Positions 1-7,666 are shown, numbered from the stretch's first letter. The stretch is 64,000 bases of DNA from an uncultured Eubacteriales bacterium (GCA_949293985.1 CASFFN010000005.1:114615-178614), one strand, 5' to 3'. The notes: a model not told the origin generated them from the letters alone. Numbers and translations are program-made.

Positions 1-1
1 G

Positions 2-277
2 GGACTGAAGGTGGAACGCCCCGGTCTGGAGCTGGGGGAGGCGCGCAAAGGCCGGTTCGTCCCGGCCCACGCCCTGGCTCTGTGGCTCCGGAACTGCCTC
101 TGTACACAGGAATATCCCCCCGAAAGCCCGGAGATTGCCCGGTATCTCCACGGGGAGACCCTGGCCACGGAAAAGACCGGCTGGTGCCTCATCACCACGG
201 GCGGCTACGGCATCGGCTGGGGAAAAGGGGATGGAAAAGTTATGAAAAATCACTATCCCAAGGGTATACGCCGATAA
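2..277 (+). CDS. C-terminus of RsmF/RsmB-family rRNA (cytosine-C5) methyltransferase, partial
   Basis: The open frame enters from the left edge and ends at TAA 275-277, so only about 91 C-terminal residues are present. The motif RPGLELGEARKGRF and the ending GWGKGDGKVMKNHYPKGIR match the PUA-like RNA-binding tail of the NOL1/NOP2/Sun (RsmF) family, which methylates cytosine in 16S rRNA. The catalytic SAM domain lies outside the window. An internal ATG-like start at position 11 is not a credible start, because the family signature already runs through it. Confidence 0.85.
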   Translation, partial: GLKVERPGLELGEARKGRFVPAHALALWLRNCLCTQEYPPESPEIARYLHGETLATEKTGWCLITTGGYGIGWGKGDGKVMKNHYPKGIRR

Positions 278-364
278 AAAGCAAAAAGTTCCTTTACAAA
301 AGCGGGAAAGTATGCTACAATATGGTACTACTGGAATTTGACTTTATCAAGGAGTGGATCACCC

Positions 365-1630
365 TTGGCAAAATATGAAATTATTGGCGGTACCCCCCTG
401 GAGGGCAGCGTCACCATCAGCGGCGCCAAAAATGCCGCCGTGGCGATTCTCCCTGCCGCCCTTTTGGTTGAGGGCGTGTGCCGGGTAGAGAATGTGCCGG
501 ATATCTCCGATGTGCGTATCCTTCTGGAAATCCTGCGGGATATGGGGGTGCGGATTCAGGAGGAAGGCCCCGGCGTGCTCCGACTGGACGCCACCCATAT
601 TACCAACCGTTGTCCCAACCCGGAGCTGGTGCGGAAAATGCGGGCCAGCTACTATTTGATGGGCGCGCTTCTCAGCCGCTTCCATCAGGCGGATGTGGCC
701 CTCCCCGGCGGCTGCAACTTTGCCTCCCGCCCCATCGACCAGCATGTGAAGGGCTTTGCCGCCCTGGGCGCGGATGTGGAGGAAACGGATGATTATGTCT
801 ACCTGCGGGAAGGCCCCGACGGCCTCCACGGCAGCCGTATCACATTGGATGTGGTGAGCGTAGGCGCTACCATCAACATCATCATGGCCGCCTGCCTCCT
901 CCCCGGCCAGACCATCATTTATAACGCCGCAAGAGAGCCGCACATCGTGGATTTGGCCAACTTCCTGAACACCATGGGCGCCCGAATCTCCGGTGCCGGT
1001 ACGGAAGTGGTGAAAATCTGGGGCGTGGAACGGCTCCGGGGCGGCTCCTATGCCATCATCCCCGACCAGATCGAAGCGGGTACATATTTGGCCGCGGTGG
1101 CGGCGGTGGGAGGCAATGTGCTGGTGCAGAATGTCATCCCCAAGCACATGGACTGCATCACCTCCAAGCTTCAGGAGATGGGGGTTTCCATCATCAATTA
1201 TGACGATGCCATCCGCATCCGCTCCACCGGAAAGCTCCACCACACCACCGTAAAAACCCGGCCCTACCCGGGCTTTCCCACGGATATGCAGGCGCAGATT
1301 TGCGTGTGCATGACCCTGGCCAGCGGCATCAGCCGCCTGACGGAAAATGTATATGAGACCCGGTTCTTCGGCTACTGCACGGAGCTGCAATCCATGGGCG
1401 CCAATATCCTGATCACCGGCAAGACCGCTACCGTCACCGGCACCAAGCAGCTGAAAGGCGCTACGGTCTGCGCCCACGACCTGCGGGCCGGGGCGGCACT
1501 GATCATCGCCGGTCTGGCGGCCCAGGGCACCACCGTGGTGGAGAATATCCACTTCGTGGAGCGGGGCTATGAGCGTTTGGTAGAAAAACTCACCGCCCTT
1601 GGCGCAAACATCCGCCGCATTGACGACTGA
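365..1630 (+). CDS. murA: UDP-N-acetylglucosamine 1-carboxyvinyltransferase
   Basis: Catalyses the first committed cytosolic step of peptidoglycan synthesis, transfer of enolpyruvate from PEP to UDP-GlcNAc. The 421-residue product has the normal family length. The substrate-binding pair K22-N23 is in SGAKNAAV, and the catalytic cysteine C117 is in LPGGCNFASRPID, so it is the Cys-type enzyme expected to be fosfomycin sensitive (family knowledge). I chose the TTG start at 365 because AAGGAG at 349-354 lies ten bases upstream and the protein then begins MAKYEIIGG as in the family. An upstream in-frame ATG at 338 has no binding site. A strong hairpin terminator follows directly. Confidence 0.97.
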   Translation: MAKYEIIGGTPLEGSVTISGAKNAAVAILPAALLVEGVCRVENVPDISDVRILLEILRDMGVRIQEEGPGVLRLDATHITNRCPNPELVRKMRASYYLMGALLSRFHQADVALPGGCNFASRPIDQHVKGFAALGADVEETDDYVYLREGPDGLHGSRITLDVVSVGATINIIMAACLLPGQTIIYNAAREPHIVDLANFLNTMGARISGAGTEVVKIWGVERLRGGSYAIIPDQIEAGTYLAAVAAVGGNVLVQNVIPKHMDCITSKLQEMGVSIINYDDAIRIRSTGKLHHTTVKTRPYPGFPTDMQAQICVCMTLASGISRLTENVYETRFFGYCTELQSMGANILITGKTATVTGTKQLKGATVCAHDLRAGAALIIAGLAAQGTTVVENIHFVERGYERLVEKLTALGANIRRIDD

Positions 1631-1666
1631 AAAAAGGAGACGCTTCTTGGGGAGCGTCTCCTTTTT
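1631..1666 (+). terminator. Rho-independent terminator of murA
   Basis: An A-run and stem GGAGACGC pair with GCGTCTCC, followed by five T. The hairpin starts immediately after the murA stop codon. Confidence 0.9.
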
Positions 1667-1667
1667 G

Positions 1668-1835
1668 CTGCCGTTGCTGTGGAGGGAAAATGCGGACGGC
1701 TGGAATGGCGGCGCCAGGACCGGAACCGGCCCGGCATGGATTTTTACCTGTCCCTGGGGGCATAGCCCATGACCGATTGGACGGTGTACCGCATTGCGAT
1801 ACCCTGAACCGCCTGGCGGAATCCAATCCGTAAAA
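1668..1835 (+). pseudogene. Remnant of a GNAT-family acetyltransferase (C-terminal part)
   Basis: Conceptual translation gives CGRLEWRRQDRNRPGMDFYL then SLGA, a TAG stop near 1768-1770, then PMTDWTVYRIA and, after a one-base shift, DTLNRLAES. This matches the C-terminal signature of diamine-type GNAT acetyltransferases (LEWW..DWN.PSI.FY.SLGA.PM.EWTVYRL). An internal stop, a frameshift and the missing acetyl-CoA-binding N-terminal half show it is dead. A plus-strand hairpin with a T-run just downstream fits the gene's former terminator. The family call rests on remembered motifs, not on a search. Confidence 0.7.
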
Positions 1836-1841
1836 TCACGA

Positions 1842-1866
1842 ACAGGACATGGCGTCCTGTTTTTAT
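1842..1866 (+). terminator. Hairpin terminator after the GNAT remnant
   Basis: ACAGGAC pairs with GTCCTGT and is followed by TTTTTA on the plus strand. The only plus-strand coding remnant it could serve is the decayed acetyltransferase just upstream. Confidence 0.6.
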
Positions 1867-2411
1867 TCCTGCCGCTCTGAAAGGGGATTATAGAGCAGCA
1901 GTCCAAAATAGGTGAAGGTGTTTTCTCCGTTGGTGTAATGCAGGCCTGCTTTTTCTGCCAGCTGACCCACATGGATTCCAAACCCTTCCACGGAGGGGAA
2001 CAGCAGCTCCGGCATCCGGCAGGGGCTGTCCGGGTAGGCGCAACTTTGGCACCGGGCGCAGCCTTCGTTGGACAGAAGAAGAAAGTCGGGAAGGGAGGGC
2101 TTTGCCAGATGGTACAGCCGGTCACACAGCTGCTTGAAAGCCCGGTGCCCCCGCATCATTCCTTCATAGTCAAAGGAATCCTCCAGGGGGTACACGGCGT
2201 TGAATACTAAGGCTTTCCCATATCGCAGACAGCGGCTGCGGCACTGTTCCAAAGTCCCCACAGCCGGAGGACAGGCCCAGGTCTTTCCGTACTGCCCGCA
2301 GGTATTATCCCGGCAAATATCCCGGATGAAGGACAGAAAGGGAATATCCGCCGAATCGATGGAGCCATATTGGACGACGCCGATTTTTCTCAGAGCGCTT
2401 TTCTGAAACAT
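1863..2411 (-). CDS. DUF2284 family predicted metal-binding protein
   Basis: The 182-residue protein shows the DUF2284 cysteine pattern: CRDNTCGQYGKTWACPP near the N-terminus, CRSRCLRYGK, and a second cluster CARCQSCAYPDSPCR. These cysteines suggest metal or Fe-S binding; the reaction is unknown. The start is ATG 2409-2411, because GGAGGG lies seven bases upstream; an upstream in-frame start has no binding site. It is the last gene on the minus strand after the decarboxylase-cupin, lipoprotein and flavodoxin genes, with a gap of about 95 bases, so it may belong to the same redox-type operon. Confidence 0.8.
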   Translation of the reverse strand: MFQKSALRKIGVVQYGSIDSADIPFLSFIRDICRDNTCGQYGKTWACPPAVGTLEQCRSRCLRYGKALVFNAVYPLEDSFDYEGMMRGHRAFKQLCDRLYHLAKPSLPDFLLLSNEGCARCQSCAYPDSPCRMPELLFPSVEGFGIHVGQLAEKAGLHYTNGENTFTYFGLLLYNPLSERQE

Positions 2412-2505
2412 ACTTTTCCCTCCGGGAACGGTTTTCGGGCAGTGTATCACGCCCGGGCCGGAATGTCAATAAGGCGCAGGCCAAACCCGGTCTGCGCCTT
2501 GCCTG

Positions 2506-3252
2506 TTATTCGCCGTATACGCCGCCGGTGACCGGCTCCAGCCATTGGGTGGCGCAGCCGTCTCCCGGGACTTCTATGGCCAGGTGGGAGAACCAGCTGT
2601 CCGGGGCGGCGCCGTGCCAGTGCTTCACCCCGGCGGGGATGTTCACCACATCCCCCGGACTCAGCTTCCGGGGAGCCTGTCCCCACTCCTGATAATAGCC
2701 GGCGCCGGCGGTGCAGATAAGGATCTGTCCGCCGCCCTGTTTTGCCTCGTGAATGTGCCAGTTGTTCCGGCAGCCCGGCTCAAAGGTCACCAGATGTACC
2801 CCCACCTGGGCGGTGGACAGGGGCTGCAAATAGCTTTTGCCGGTGAAATACCGGGCAAAGCCGTCGTTGGGTGCGCCGATGGGAAAGACCATCTGCCTTT
2901 GATGCCGGGCTTTTTCGTCATCGGCCTGGGGCTCGTCCCATACCTCTTTTGCCATGCGGAAGGCGGCCCAGGCCTTGGGCCAGCCGGCGTAAAAGGCGGC
3001 GTGGGTGAGAATTTCGGAGATTTCCAGCCGGGTAATGCCGTTTTGCTTGGCGGTGGCGAGGTGATACCGGAAGGAACTGTCCACCAGTCCCTGGGCCATA
3101 AGGGCCACCACCGTGACCAGGGAGCGATCCCGGAGGGACAGGGCGTCCTCCCGGTTCCGCACCTCTCCGAATAAAATGTCGTCGTTCAGCTGGGCAAATT
3201 TGGGGGCGAATTCCCCCAGAGAATCCCGGCCCGCTGTCTGCTTTATTGCCAT
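2506..3252 (-). CDS. Carboxymuconolactone decarboxylase-like / cupin fusion protein
   Basis: Residues 1 to about 110 are a carboxymuconolactone decarboxylase (AhpD-fold) domain (LRDRSLVTVVALMAQG, EISEILTHAAFYAGWPKA). The AhpD CxxC pair is absent, so it is not a classical peroxidase. Residues about 130-245 form a cupin with metal-binding histidines in NNWHIHEAKQGGG and GVKHWHGA. Such fusions are common in anaerobes and usually lack an assigned substrate. AGGAGG lies just upstream of the start, and the gene follows the lipoprotein gene by 12 bases, so they are co-transcribed. Confidence 0.88.
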   Translation of the reverse strand: MAIKQTAGRDSLGEFAPKFAQLNDDILFGEVRNREDALSLRDRSLVTVVALMAQGLVDSSFRYHLATAKQNGITRLEISEILTHAAFYAGWPKAWAAFRMAKEVWDEPQADDEKARHQRQMVFPIGAPNDGFARYFTGKSYLQPLSTAQVGVHLVTFEPGCRNNWHIHEAKQGGGQILICTAGAGYYQEWGQAPRKLSPGDVVNIPAGVKHWHGAAPDSWFSHLAIEVPGDGCATQWLEPVTGGVYGE

Positions 3253-3264
3253 AAAAATGCCTCC

Positions 3265-3711
3265 TTATTCCAATGAAAAAGTAACGGTGACGGAGCCTTG
3301 TCCCAGCTTCTCCTCCAAGCCCTCCGGGCCGCGGATTTTAGCCAGGCGGGTAAAGTTCCAGGTGTTGGGTGCGTAATAAATAGTAATCTGATTGCCCTGG
3401 TAGAGAATCACATCCCCGGCCTGCGTGGTAATCCGCCGGTCGTTCCGGGGCAGGGTCGTCCCCAGAGACCCCACCTTCTCAAAGCCCCCATAGTCCTCCA
3501 TGGAAATGGCGACGGGGCCTTTTTCCAGCAGGGCGGCAAAAGCCTCTGCCGAGCTGTTGTTTTCCAAATCCGCCAAAAAAGTATATTCTCCAACGGTGAT
3601 TTTCAAAACCTTATCCTCCTGCTGCGGTGTTTCCGGGGGCTGGGAGAGGGCGCTGCCCGTGCAGCCCCCCAGGCACAGCAGGGCAAGAAATATGGATATC
3701 AGCCTTCCCAT
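3265..3711 (-). CDS. Lipoprotein with cyclophilin-like fold domain
   Basis: The 148-residue product begins with a lipoprotein signal peptide ending in the lipobox LGGC, so it should be a membrane-anchored extracytoplasmic protein. The rest (LKITVGEYTFLADLENNSSA, YYAPNTWNFTRLAKI) resembles the bacterial cyclophilin-like domain that is often found next to flavodoxins. ATG 3709-3711 is preferred over TTG 3715-3717 because AGGAG at 3721-3725 is then nine bases away rather than three. It sits between the flavodoxin and decarboxylase-cupin genes in one operon. Confidence 0.78.
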   Translation of the reverse strand: MGRLISIFLALLCLGGCTGSALSQPPETPQQEDKVLKITVGEYTFLADLENNSSAEAFAALLEKGPVAISMEDYGGFEKVGSLGTTLPRNDRRITTQAGDVILYQGNQITIYYAPNTWNFTRLAKIRGPEGLEEKLGQGSVTVTFSLE

Positions 3712-3836
3712 AGGCAAAACCTCCTTATGGGGTTATTTCAGATGGGTGCGGAAAGAACCCGCTTTTTTAGGTAGGCGCCAATCTCCGGCCAGGGTGACGG
3801 CAGGGAAGGCGCGGCCCTCTGATTTCCGGTCTCCCC

Positions 3837-4376
3837 TTAGATAGATTTGCCCACTTCATAGGCTTTTTCCAGTGCGGAATGTCCGGCAATCTCCCCGGGG
3901 GCGGTGACGCCGCCGGCGAATACCGTACCTGCCAGCCGGGTCTCTGGGAAGCAGGCAATCCACCCTTCCAGGCCATGGATGGTTCCTCCCGGGGTGGCGG
4001 GCTCGTCCTCCGCGGCGGCACAGAGCAGATAAATATCCCGGAAGGCATAGTCCGTGCCGTACAGGGGATTGGCCCGGTCCAGCATGGTCTTCATCTGGCC
4101 GCTCATGCCGTAGTAGTAAACCGGGGTGGCAAAAACCAGCACATCCGCGTCCCGCATTTTCCGGGCGATTTCGTCCCCAAAGTCCCGGATAACGCACCGG
4201 TGGGTATTCTGGCAGGCCAGACACCCCCGGCAAAAGGCCAGGCTCTGCCCGGCCAGACTGAGAATCTCCACCGGATTGCCGGTCTCCCGTGCCCCTTTTC
4301 CAAAGGCTTCCGCCAGGGCGTGGGAATTGCTCCCTTTTCTGGGACTGGTGGAGAGAATCAAAACTTTCTTGTTCAT
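3837..4376 (-). CDS. Flavodoxin/NADPH-dependent FMN reductase family protein
   Basis: The 179-residue protein has the FMN phosphate-binding loop STSPRKGSNSHALAEAF at its N-terminus and the second flavin loop TPVYYYGMSGQMKTMLDR. Two Cys pairs (FCRGCLACQNTHRC) resemble iron-sulfur flavoproteins and may bind a metal or be redox active. It is the first gene of the minus-strand operon. The start is ATG 4374-4376, with AGGAGG eight bases upstream. A divergent LysR gene shares its promoter region and probably controls it. Confidence 0.9.
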   Translation of the reverse strand: MNKKVLILSTSPRKGSNSHALAEAFGKGARETGNPVEILSLAGQSLAFCRGCLACQNTHRCVIRDFGDEIARKMRDADVLVFATPVYYYGMSGQMKTMLDRANPLYGTDYAFRDIYLLCAAAEDEPATPGGTIHGLEGWIACFPETRLAGTVFAGGVTAPGEIAGHSALEKAYEVGKSI

Positions 4377-4398
4377 AGCGTTTCCTCCTGAATCCATG

Positions 4399-4421
4399 AA
4401 AGTCCCCCAGGGGACTTTTTT
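4399..4421 (-). promoter_or_regulatory. 5' stem-loop of the flavodoxin operon transcript
   Basis: AAGTCCCC and GGGGACTT form a near-perfect hairpin at what should be the very 5' end of the mRNA, just inside the predicted start site and ahead of the ribosome binding site. It could stabilise the transcript or act in control; neither is shown. Confidence 0.5.
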
Positions 4422-4429
4422 ACAGCATC

Positions 4430-4458
4430 ATTATATCACCGGAATTGTGTAATAGCAA
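4430..4458 (-). promoter_or_regulatory. Sigma-A promoter of the flavodoxin operon
   Basis: On the minus strand, TTGCTA (4453-4458) and TATAAT (4430-4435) are separated by 17 bases. It diverges from the LysR promoter. Confidence 0.75.
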
Positions 4459-4479
4459 ATACCTGCAAAAAATATCTTT

Positions 4480-4514
4480 CCATGCTTGCAAGGCATGGAA
4501 AAGGGGTGTATACT
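4480..4514 (+). promoter_or_regulatory. LysR gene promoter with overlapping palindromic operator
   Basis: TTGCAA (4486-4491) and TATACT (4509-4514) have a 17-base spacer. The inverted repeat CCATGC (4480-4485) / GCATGG (4493-4498) covers the -35 box. That is where a LysR protein would bind to repress itself and activate the divergent operon. Confidence 0.72.
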
Positions 4515-4533
4515 GAAAGCAGGAGGGGATGTT

Positions 4534-5418
4534 ATGGAACTGCGTGTTTTGCGGTATTTTTTGGCGGTGGCCCGGGCGGAGAGCATTACCGCGGCGGCCA
4601 GAGACCTGCACCTGACCCAGCCCACCTTGTCCCGGCAGCTGCGGGAGCTGGAGGAGGATCTGGGGAAACCCCTGCTCCTTCGGGGCAGCCGGAAAATCAC
4701 TTTGACGGAGGAAGGACTGCTGCTTCGGAAGCGGGCGGAGGAAATTCTGAGCCTGGTGGGGCGGACGGAGCGGGAAATCGGCCAGTCCGACATTGCCGGG
4801 GATATTTACATCGGCACCGGGGAAACCCAGGGGGTGCGGCTGCTGGCGAGGGTGGCGGCCCAGCTGCAAAAGGAGTACCCGGCGGTGCAGTTCCACATGG
4901 TAAGCGGAGACGCCATGGATGTATGCGAGGGGCTGGACAAGGGGCTTCTGGACTTTGGCCTTTTGCTGGGGGACATGGACAAGACCAAGTATTACTATCT
5001 GGAACTTCCGGTGAAGGACACCTGGGGTGTGCTGATGCGCGCCGGCAGTCCGCTGGCCCAAAAGAGCTGGGTAACCCCGGAGGACTTGCGGGACAAGCCC
5101 CTGATTCTCTCCCGGCAGTCGGGGAACAAAAGCGATTTGTACCGCTGGCTGAAAAAGGAGCCGGAGAGCCTGCAAACCGCCGCCACCTATAATCTGATTT
5201 ACAACGCTTCCCTGCTGGTAGAGGAAGGAATGGGCTATGCCTTTACCCTTCATAAGCTGGTCAACACCCAGGGCAGGGACCTGACCTTCCGTCCCCTGAA
5301 GCCCAGACTGGAAATGCCCATGTATTTCGTCTGGAAAAAGTACGGTCTTTTCTCAAAAGTCGGAGAAATGTTCTTAGAACGGCTGGAAAAAAGTCTGGAA
5401 GAAACCCCGGCAGAGTAA
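4534..5418 (+). CDS. LysR-family transcriptional regulator
   Basis: The 294-residue product carries the N-terminal winged HTH (MELRVLRYFLAVARAESITAA, then LHLTQPTLSRQLRELEEDLG) and a periplasmic-binding-type effector domain with SRQSGNKSDLYRW. ATG 4534 follows AGGAGGG at 4521-4527; an upstream in-frame ATG overlaps the promoter and is rejected. It is transcribed away from the flavodoxin operon, the classical arrangement for a LysR regulator and its target. The effector is unknown. Confidence 0.93.
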   Translation: MELRVLRYFLAVARAESITAAARDLHLTQPTLSRQLRELEEDLGKPLLLRGSRKITLTEEGLLLRKRAEEILSLVGRTEREIGQSDIAGDIYIGTGETQGVRLLARVAAQLQKEYPAVQFHMVSGDAMDVCEGLDKGLLDFGLLLGDMDKTKYYYLELPVKDTWGVLMRAGSPLAQKSWVTPEDLRDKPLILSRQSGNKSDLYRWLKKEPESLQTAATYNLIYNASLLVEEGMGYAFTLHKLVNTQGRDLTFRPLKPRLEMPMYFVWKKYGLFSKVGEMFLERLEKSLEETPAE

Positions 5419-5433
5419 TCTCTGCCGGGGTTT
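5402..5433. terminator. Bidirectional terminator between LysR and the membrane operon
   Basis: AAACCCCGGCAGA pairs with TCTGCCGGGGTTT. It overlaps the LysR stop codon and has A/T runs on both sides, so it can serve both convergent transcripts. Confidence 0.85.
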
Positions 5434-5436
5434 GGC

Positions 5437-5907
5437 TTATTGGGGCTCCTTGCTGCTTTTGCCGAAAGGCACAAAGAAGAACAGGGAGAACAGGGAAAGA
5501 ATCTGGGACAGGCCGGGGTTTTTTACCACAAGATTCAAAGGATAGGACAGGCTTATAGGCCACTGCCACAGGAAGGAAAGGTATCCCCAGAGGGCACTGC
5601 TGCTGAGAATGGGGAAAATCAGCTCCAGAATGATGGGGATGAGATAAGCCGCCATGGTAATCCCGGCGGAAAAGGCGATGTCCTTCCGCTTCATCTGGGT
5701 AAAGCTCCCGGCGAACAGCAGGTAAAACACCACGAAGCACAGGGTGCGCCATACCGCGTAGCCGGTCACATCCGCCGGGTTGATTCCCAGCAGCCGGGTG
5801 GAAAGGGTAATCAGAAGCCCCGATGTCAAGGCGGCAGAGGGGACGCTGGTAAGGGCCTTCCCATGCCATTTCACATTCCATTGGAAAATGCCGGTGCGTT
5901 CCTCCAT
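5437..5907 (-). CDS. Hypothetical integral membrane protein
   Basis: The 156-residue protein has about four hydrophobic segments (around residues 24-42, 48-66, 77-98 and 130-148) and a charged C-terminal end. I recognise no family. It is the last gene of a four-gene operon, starting two bases after the zinc-ribbon membrane protein, so it is probably translationally coupled to it. Confidence 0.75.
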   Translation of the reverse strand: MEERTGIFQWNVKWHGKALTSVPSAALTSGLLITLSTRLLGINPADVTGYAVWRTLCFVVFYLLFAGSFTQMKRKDIAFSAGITMAAYLIPIILELIFPILSSSALWGYLSFLWQWPISLSYPLNLVVKNPGLSQILSLFSLFFFVPFGKSSKEPQ

Positions 5908-5909
5908 GG

Positions 5910-6179
5910 TTATCCTCCTTTCCCAAAGGGGAATTTTCTGTTTTTCAAATCGCAGCCGCAGTAGGGGCAGACTGCCAGGTGCCGGAGGTGCAGCCGCTCA
6001 TCCAGCTGTCGGCGGCAGTCCGGGCAGCGGTAAAGGCCCATGGACAGGGCCAAAGCCACCGCCAATACCGCCACCCCCCAGAGAAACTGCCCCAGGGCGA
6101 TGAGGGTTACGCTGGCAAGGAGCAGAAGGAAGCTCCCCAGTCTGACCATTGACAAAAAGGTGAGGTAGGTACGCTTCAT
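5910..6179 (-). CDS. Small membrane protein with C-terminal zinc ribbon
   Basis: An 89-residue protein with two predicted membrane helices (residues about 12-30 and 32-50) followed by CPDC and CPYC pairs 22 residues apart, the pattern of a zinc ribbon on the cytoplasmic side. The ribbon resembles those of zinc-ribbon domain proteins that have no assigned function. It is third in the operon, 15 bases after the upstream gene. Confidence 0.75.
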   Translation of the reverse strand: MKRTYLTFLSMVRLGSFLLLLASVTLIALGQFLWGVAVLAVALALSMGLYRCPDCRRQLDERLHLRHLAVCPYCGCDLKNRKFPFGKGG

Positions 6180-6194
6180 AACAATCCTCCCATC

Positions 6195-6680
6195 TTACAG
6201 CTTTCCGCTGCCGAACCGGATGGGGGAGACCATCCGGGTGTCGCCGGTTTCGGCCTCATAGATGATTTGCATATCCCGGGCGGGGAAGTAGACCTGCCGG
6301 GTGACAAGGGTATCGTCCTCCCGGTAATAGAGAGATACATCCTCCCCGTCAAGACCTTCATAGGTCAGGTGCAGGAAGTGTTTCCCCTCCCATTCCGACA
6401 GGCTGAGGGCAACGACTTCCTTGCAATGGTAAAGGGCTGCTTCCATGGCTGCCAGACCGGCTTCTGCATCTGCCTGATAGGTCTGGTAGTGGGCATACAG
6501 GCAGGCATAGGGGGAGCTTTCTCCCTCCGGCAAGACCACATCATAAACCTGATACCCGGCGGCCTCCTGGGGGGTCAGAATCCGGTCCACCGGCGGACGG
6601 GCCAGGGAAAGCCCGATGCCCACAGCCAGCAGCAACACCAGCACGATGCCGAGCATCCACCATTTCTGCTTTTCATTCAT
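6195..6680 (-). CDS. Single-pass membrane protein, paralogue of the upstream gene
   Basis: This 161-residue product starts with a short cytoplasmic stretch (MNEKQKWW), one membrane helix at about 9-28, and an extracytoplasmic domain. It shares with its neighbour at 6711-7220 the motifs PVDR.L, EA..Y.VYD and LP.GESS, then Q/R-VYFP.RD near the C-terminus, so the two are tandem duplicates. No known family is recognised; a sensor or cell-surface role is only a guess. Confidence 0.8.
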   Translation of the reverse strand: MNEKQKWWMLGIVLVLLLAVGIGLSLARPPVDRILTPQEAAGYQVYDVVLPEGESSPYACLYAHYQTYQADAEAGLAAMEAALYHCKEVVALSLSEWEGKHFLHLTYEGLDGEDVSLYYREDDTLVTRQVYFPARDMQIIYEAETGDTRMVSPIRFGSGKL

Positions 6681-6710
6681 GGGTATCCCTCCTTGGATTT
6701 ATGCAGGGTA

Positions 6711-7220
6711 TCAGCTCCCTGAGCGATTTCGGAAGGGGCGCTGGATTCGGGTCTGGCCGGTGTCGGATCTGTATTCCACCATGGTATCCCGTTGGGGGAA
6801 ATACACCACCCGGAGAGCAAGGCTTCCGTCCTCCCCATAGGTCAGGTCCACTTCTTCCCCTTCGGTTCCTTCGTAGCGAATGTTCAGGCTCCGGATGCCC
6901 TCTGCCTCCAGAAGCTCCACCTTCAGAATCTCCCGGCACCGGGGGAAGGCGGCGTTCAGGCTCTCCTGGGGGGTATAGGTACGAAAAACCATTTCCCCTA
7001 TCTGGGACTGCTCGTTTGTTTCTGCGCACTGGGAGAGGATGTAGGCAAAGGCGGAGCTTTCCCCCTGGGGCAGGGTGATGTCATAGACCCGGTAAGCCTC
7101 TGCCTCCTTGGCAGAAAGCGCCCGGTCCACCGGGCCGTAGGTAAGGTAGGCCCAGACACCCACAATCAAGAGAAGCACCGCCACACCGGCAAAAATCCAC
7201 CACTTTTTCTTGCTTTTCAT
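6711..7220 (-). CDS. Single-pass membrane protein, first of two tandem paralogues
   Basis: The 169-residue product begins MKSKKKWW with one membrane helix (about residues 8-27) and an exported domain sharing PVDRALSAKEAEAYRVYDI and LPQGESS with the next gene. ATG 7218-7220 is chosen because AGGAGGGG lies directly upstream; the open frame extends further but only through the promoter region. It opens the four-gene operon 7220 to 5437. The function is unknown. Confidence 0.8.
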   Translation of the reverse strand: MKSKKKWWIFAGVAVLLLIVGVWAYLTYGPVDRALSAKEAEAYRVYDITLPQGESSAFAYILSQCAETNEQSQIGEMVFRTYTPQESLNAAFPRCREILKVELLEAEGIRSLNIRYEGTEGEEVDLTYGEDGSLALRVVYFPQRDTMVEYRSDTGQTRIQRPFRNRSGS

Positions 7221-7314
7221 GGAACCCCCTCCTTTTGGTATCCGTTGGCAATCCCCTGGATGGGGATTGCACCGTCTGCCAGATGACAGGCGATTTTTAC
7301 ACCTTTCTATGTTA

Positions 7315-7343
7315 AACATACAACAGAATCTATGATAAGTCAA
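7315..7343 (-). promoter_or_regulatory. Sigma-A promoter of the four-gene membrane operon
   Basis: On the minus strand, TTGACT (7338-7343) and TATGTT (7315-7320) are spaced by 17 bases, about 95 bases upstream of the first gene. Confidence 0.6.
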
Positions 7344-7382
7344 TGAATTTTGTGCAAGTATCATATATCTCCCAAAAGTAAA

Positions 7383-7470
7383 AAGCTCCCTTGTAAAAGG
7401 GAGCTGGCGCCGAAGGCGGCTGAGGGATTCACAGCTGGCACATTCCCAAGGTACAGACCTATGTGGAAAG
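7383..7470 (+). repeat. S-type hairpin repeat (copy S1)
   Basis: Hairpin I is GCTCCCTTGTAAAAGGGAGC and hairpin II is GGCGCC..GGCGGC, followed by the conserved TGAGGGATTCACAG and a tail ending CTATGTGGAAA. It is the same unit as copies at 23219, 23459, 31597 and 45339. Confidence 0.85.
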
Positions 7471-7530
7471 CTGCCAGCCTGTTATCCCCCCGCCTCGGAT
7501 TTGGTCTATGCACTTACTGCACCGCAGTAA

Positions 7531-7666
7531 CGATACCGGGCGTTTTTAGTGAATAGTGAATAGTGAAGAGTGAATAGTGAATAAGTTCGGCGGACAAGCC
7601 GCCGATACCGGGCGCTGGAGGGGCAGTAACGATTCGCAGAAGATTACCGTGCGTATTGGGTGTGGG
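7531..7666 (+). repeat. C-type repeat with short tandem array, running into the nucleoside phosphorylase gene
   Basis: A half unit ACGATACCGGGCG (from 7532) is followed by a short tandem array of GTGAATA-like heptamers (7548-7585), then a full C unit (CCGATACCGGGCG ... GTAACGATTCGCAGAAG ... ACCGTGCG). The unit ends inside the 3' end of the neighbouring gene and provides its stop codon. The sequence from 7471 to 7530 between the repeats shows no gene. Confidence 0.8.

Noticed and set aside
359..2125. A 588-codon minus-strand frame opposite murA
   Set aside because: It is antisense to a clear murA gene, has no family signature or binding site, and its His/Gly/Ala-rich composition is typical of shadow frames in GC-rich DNA.
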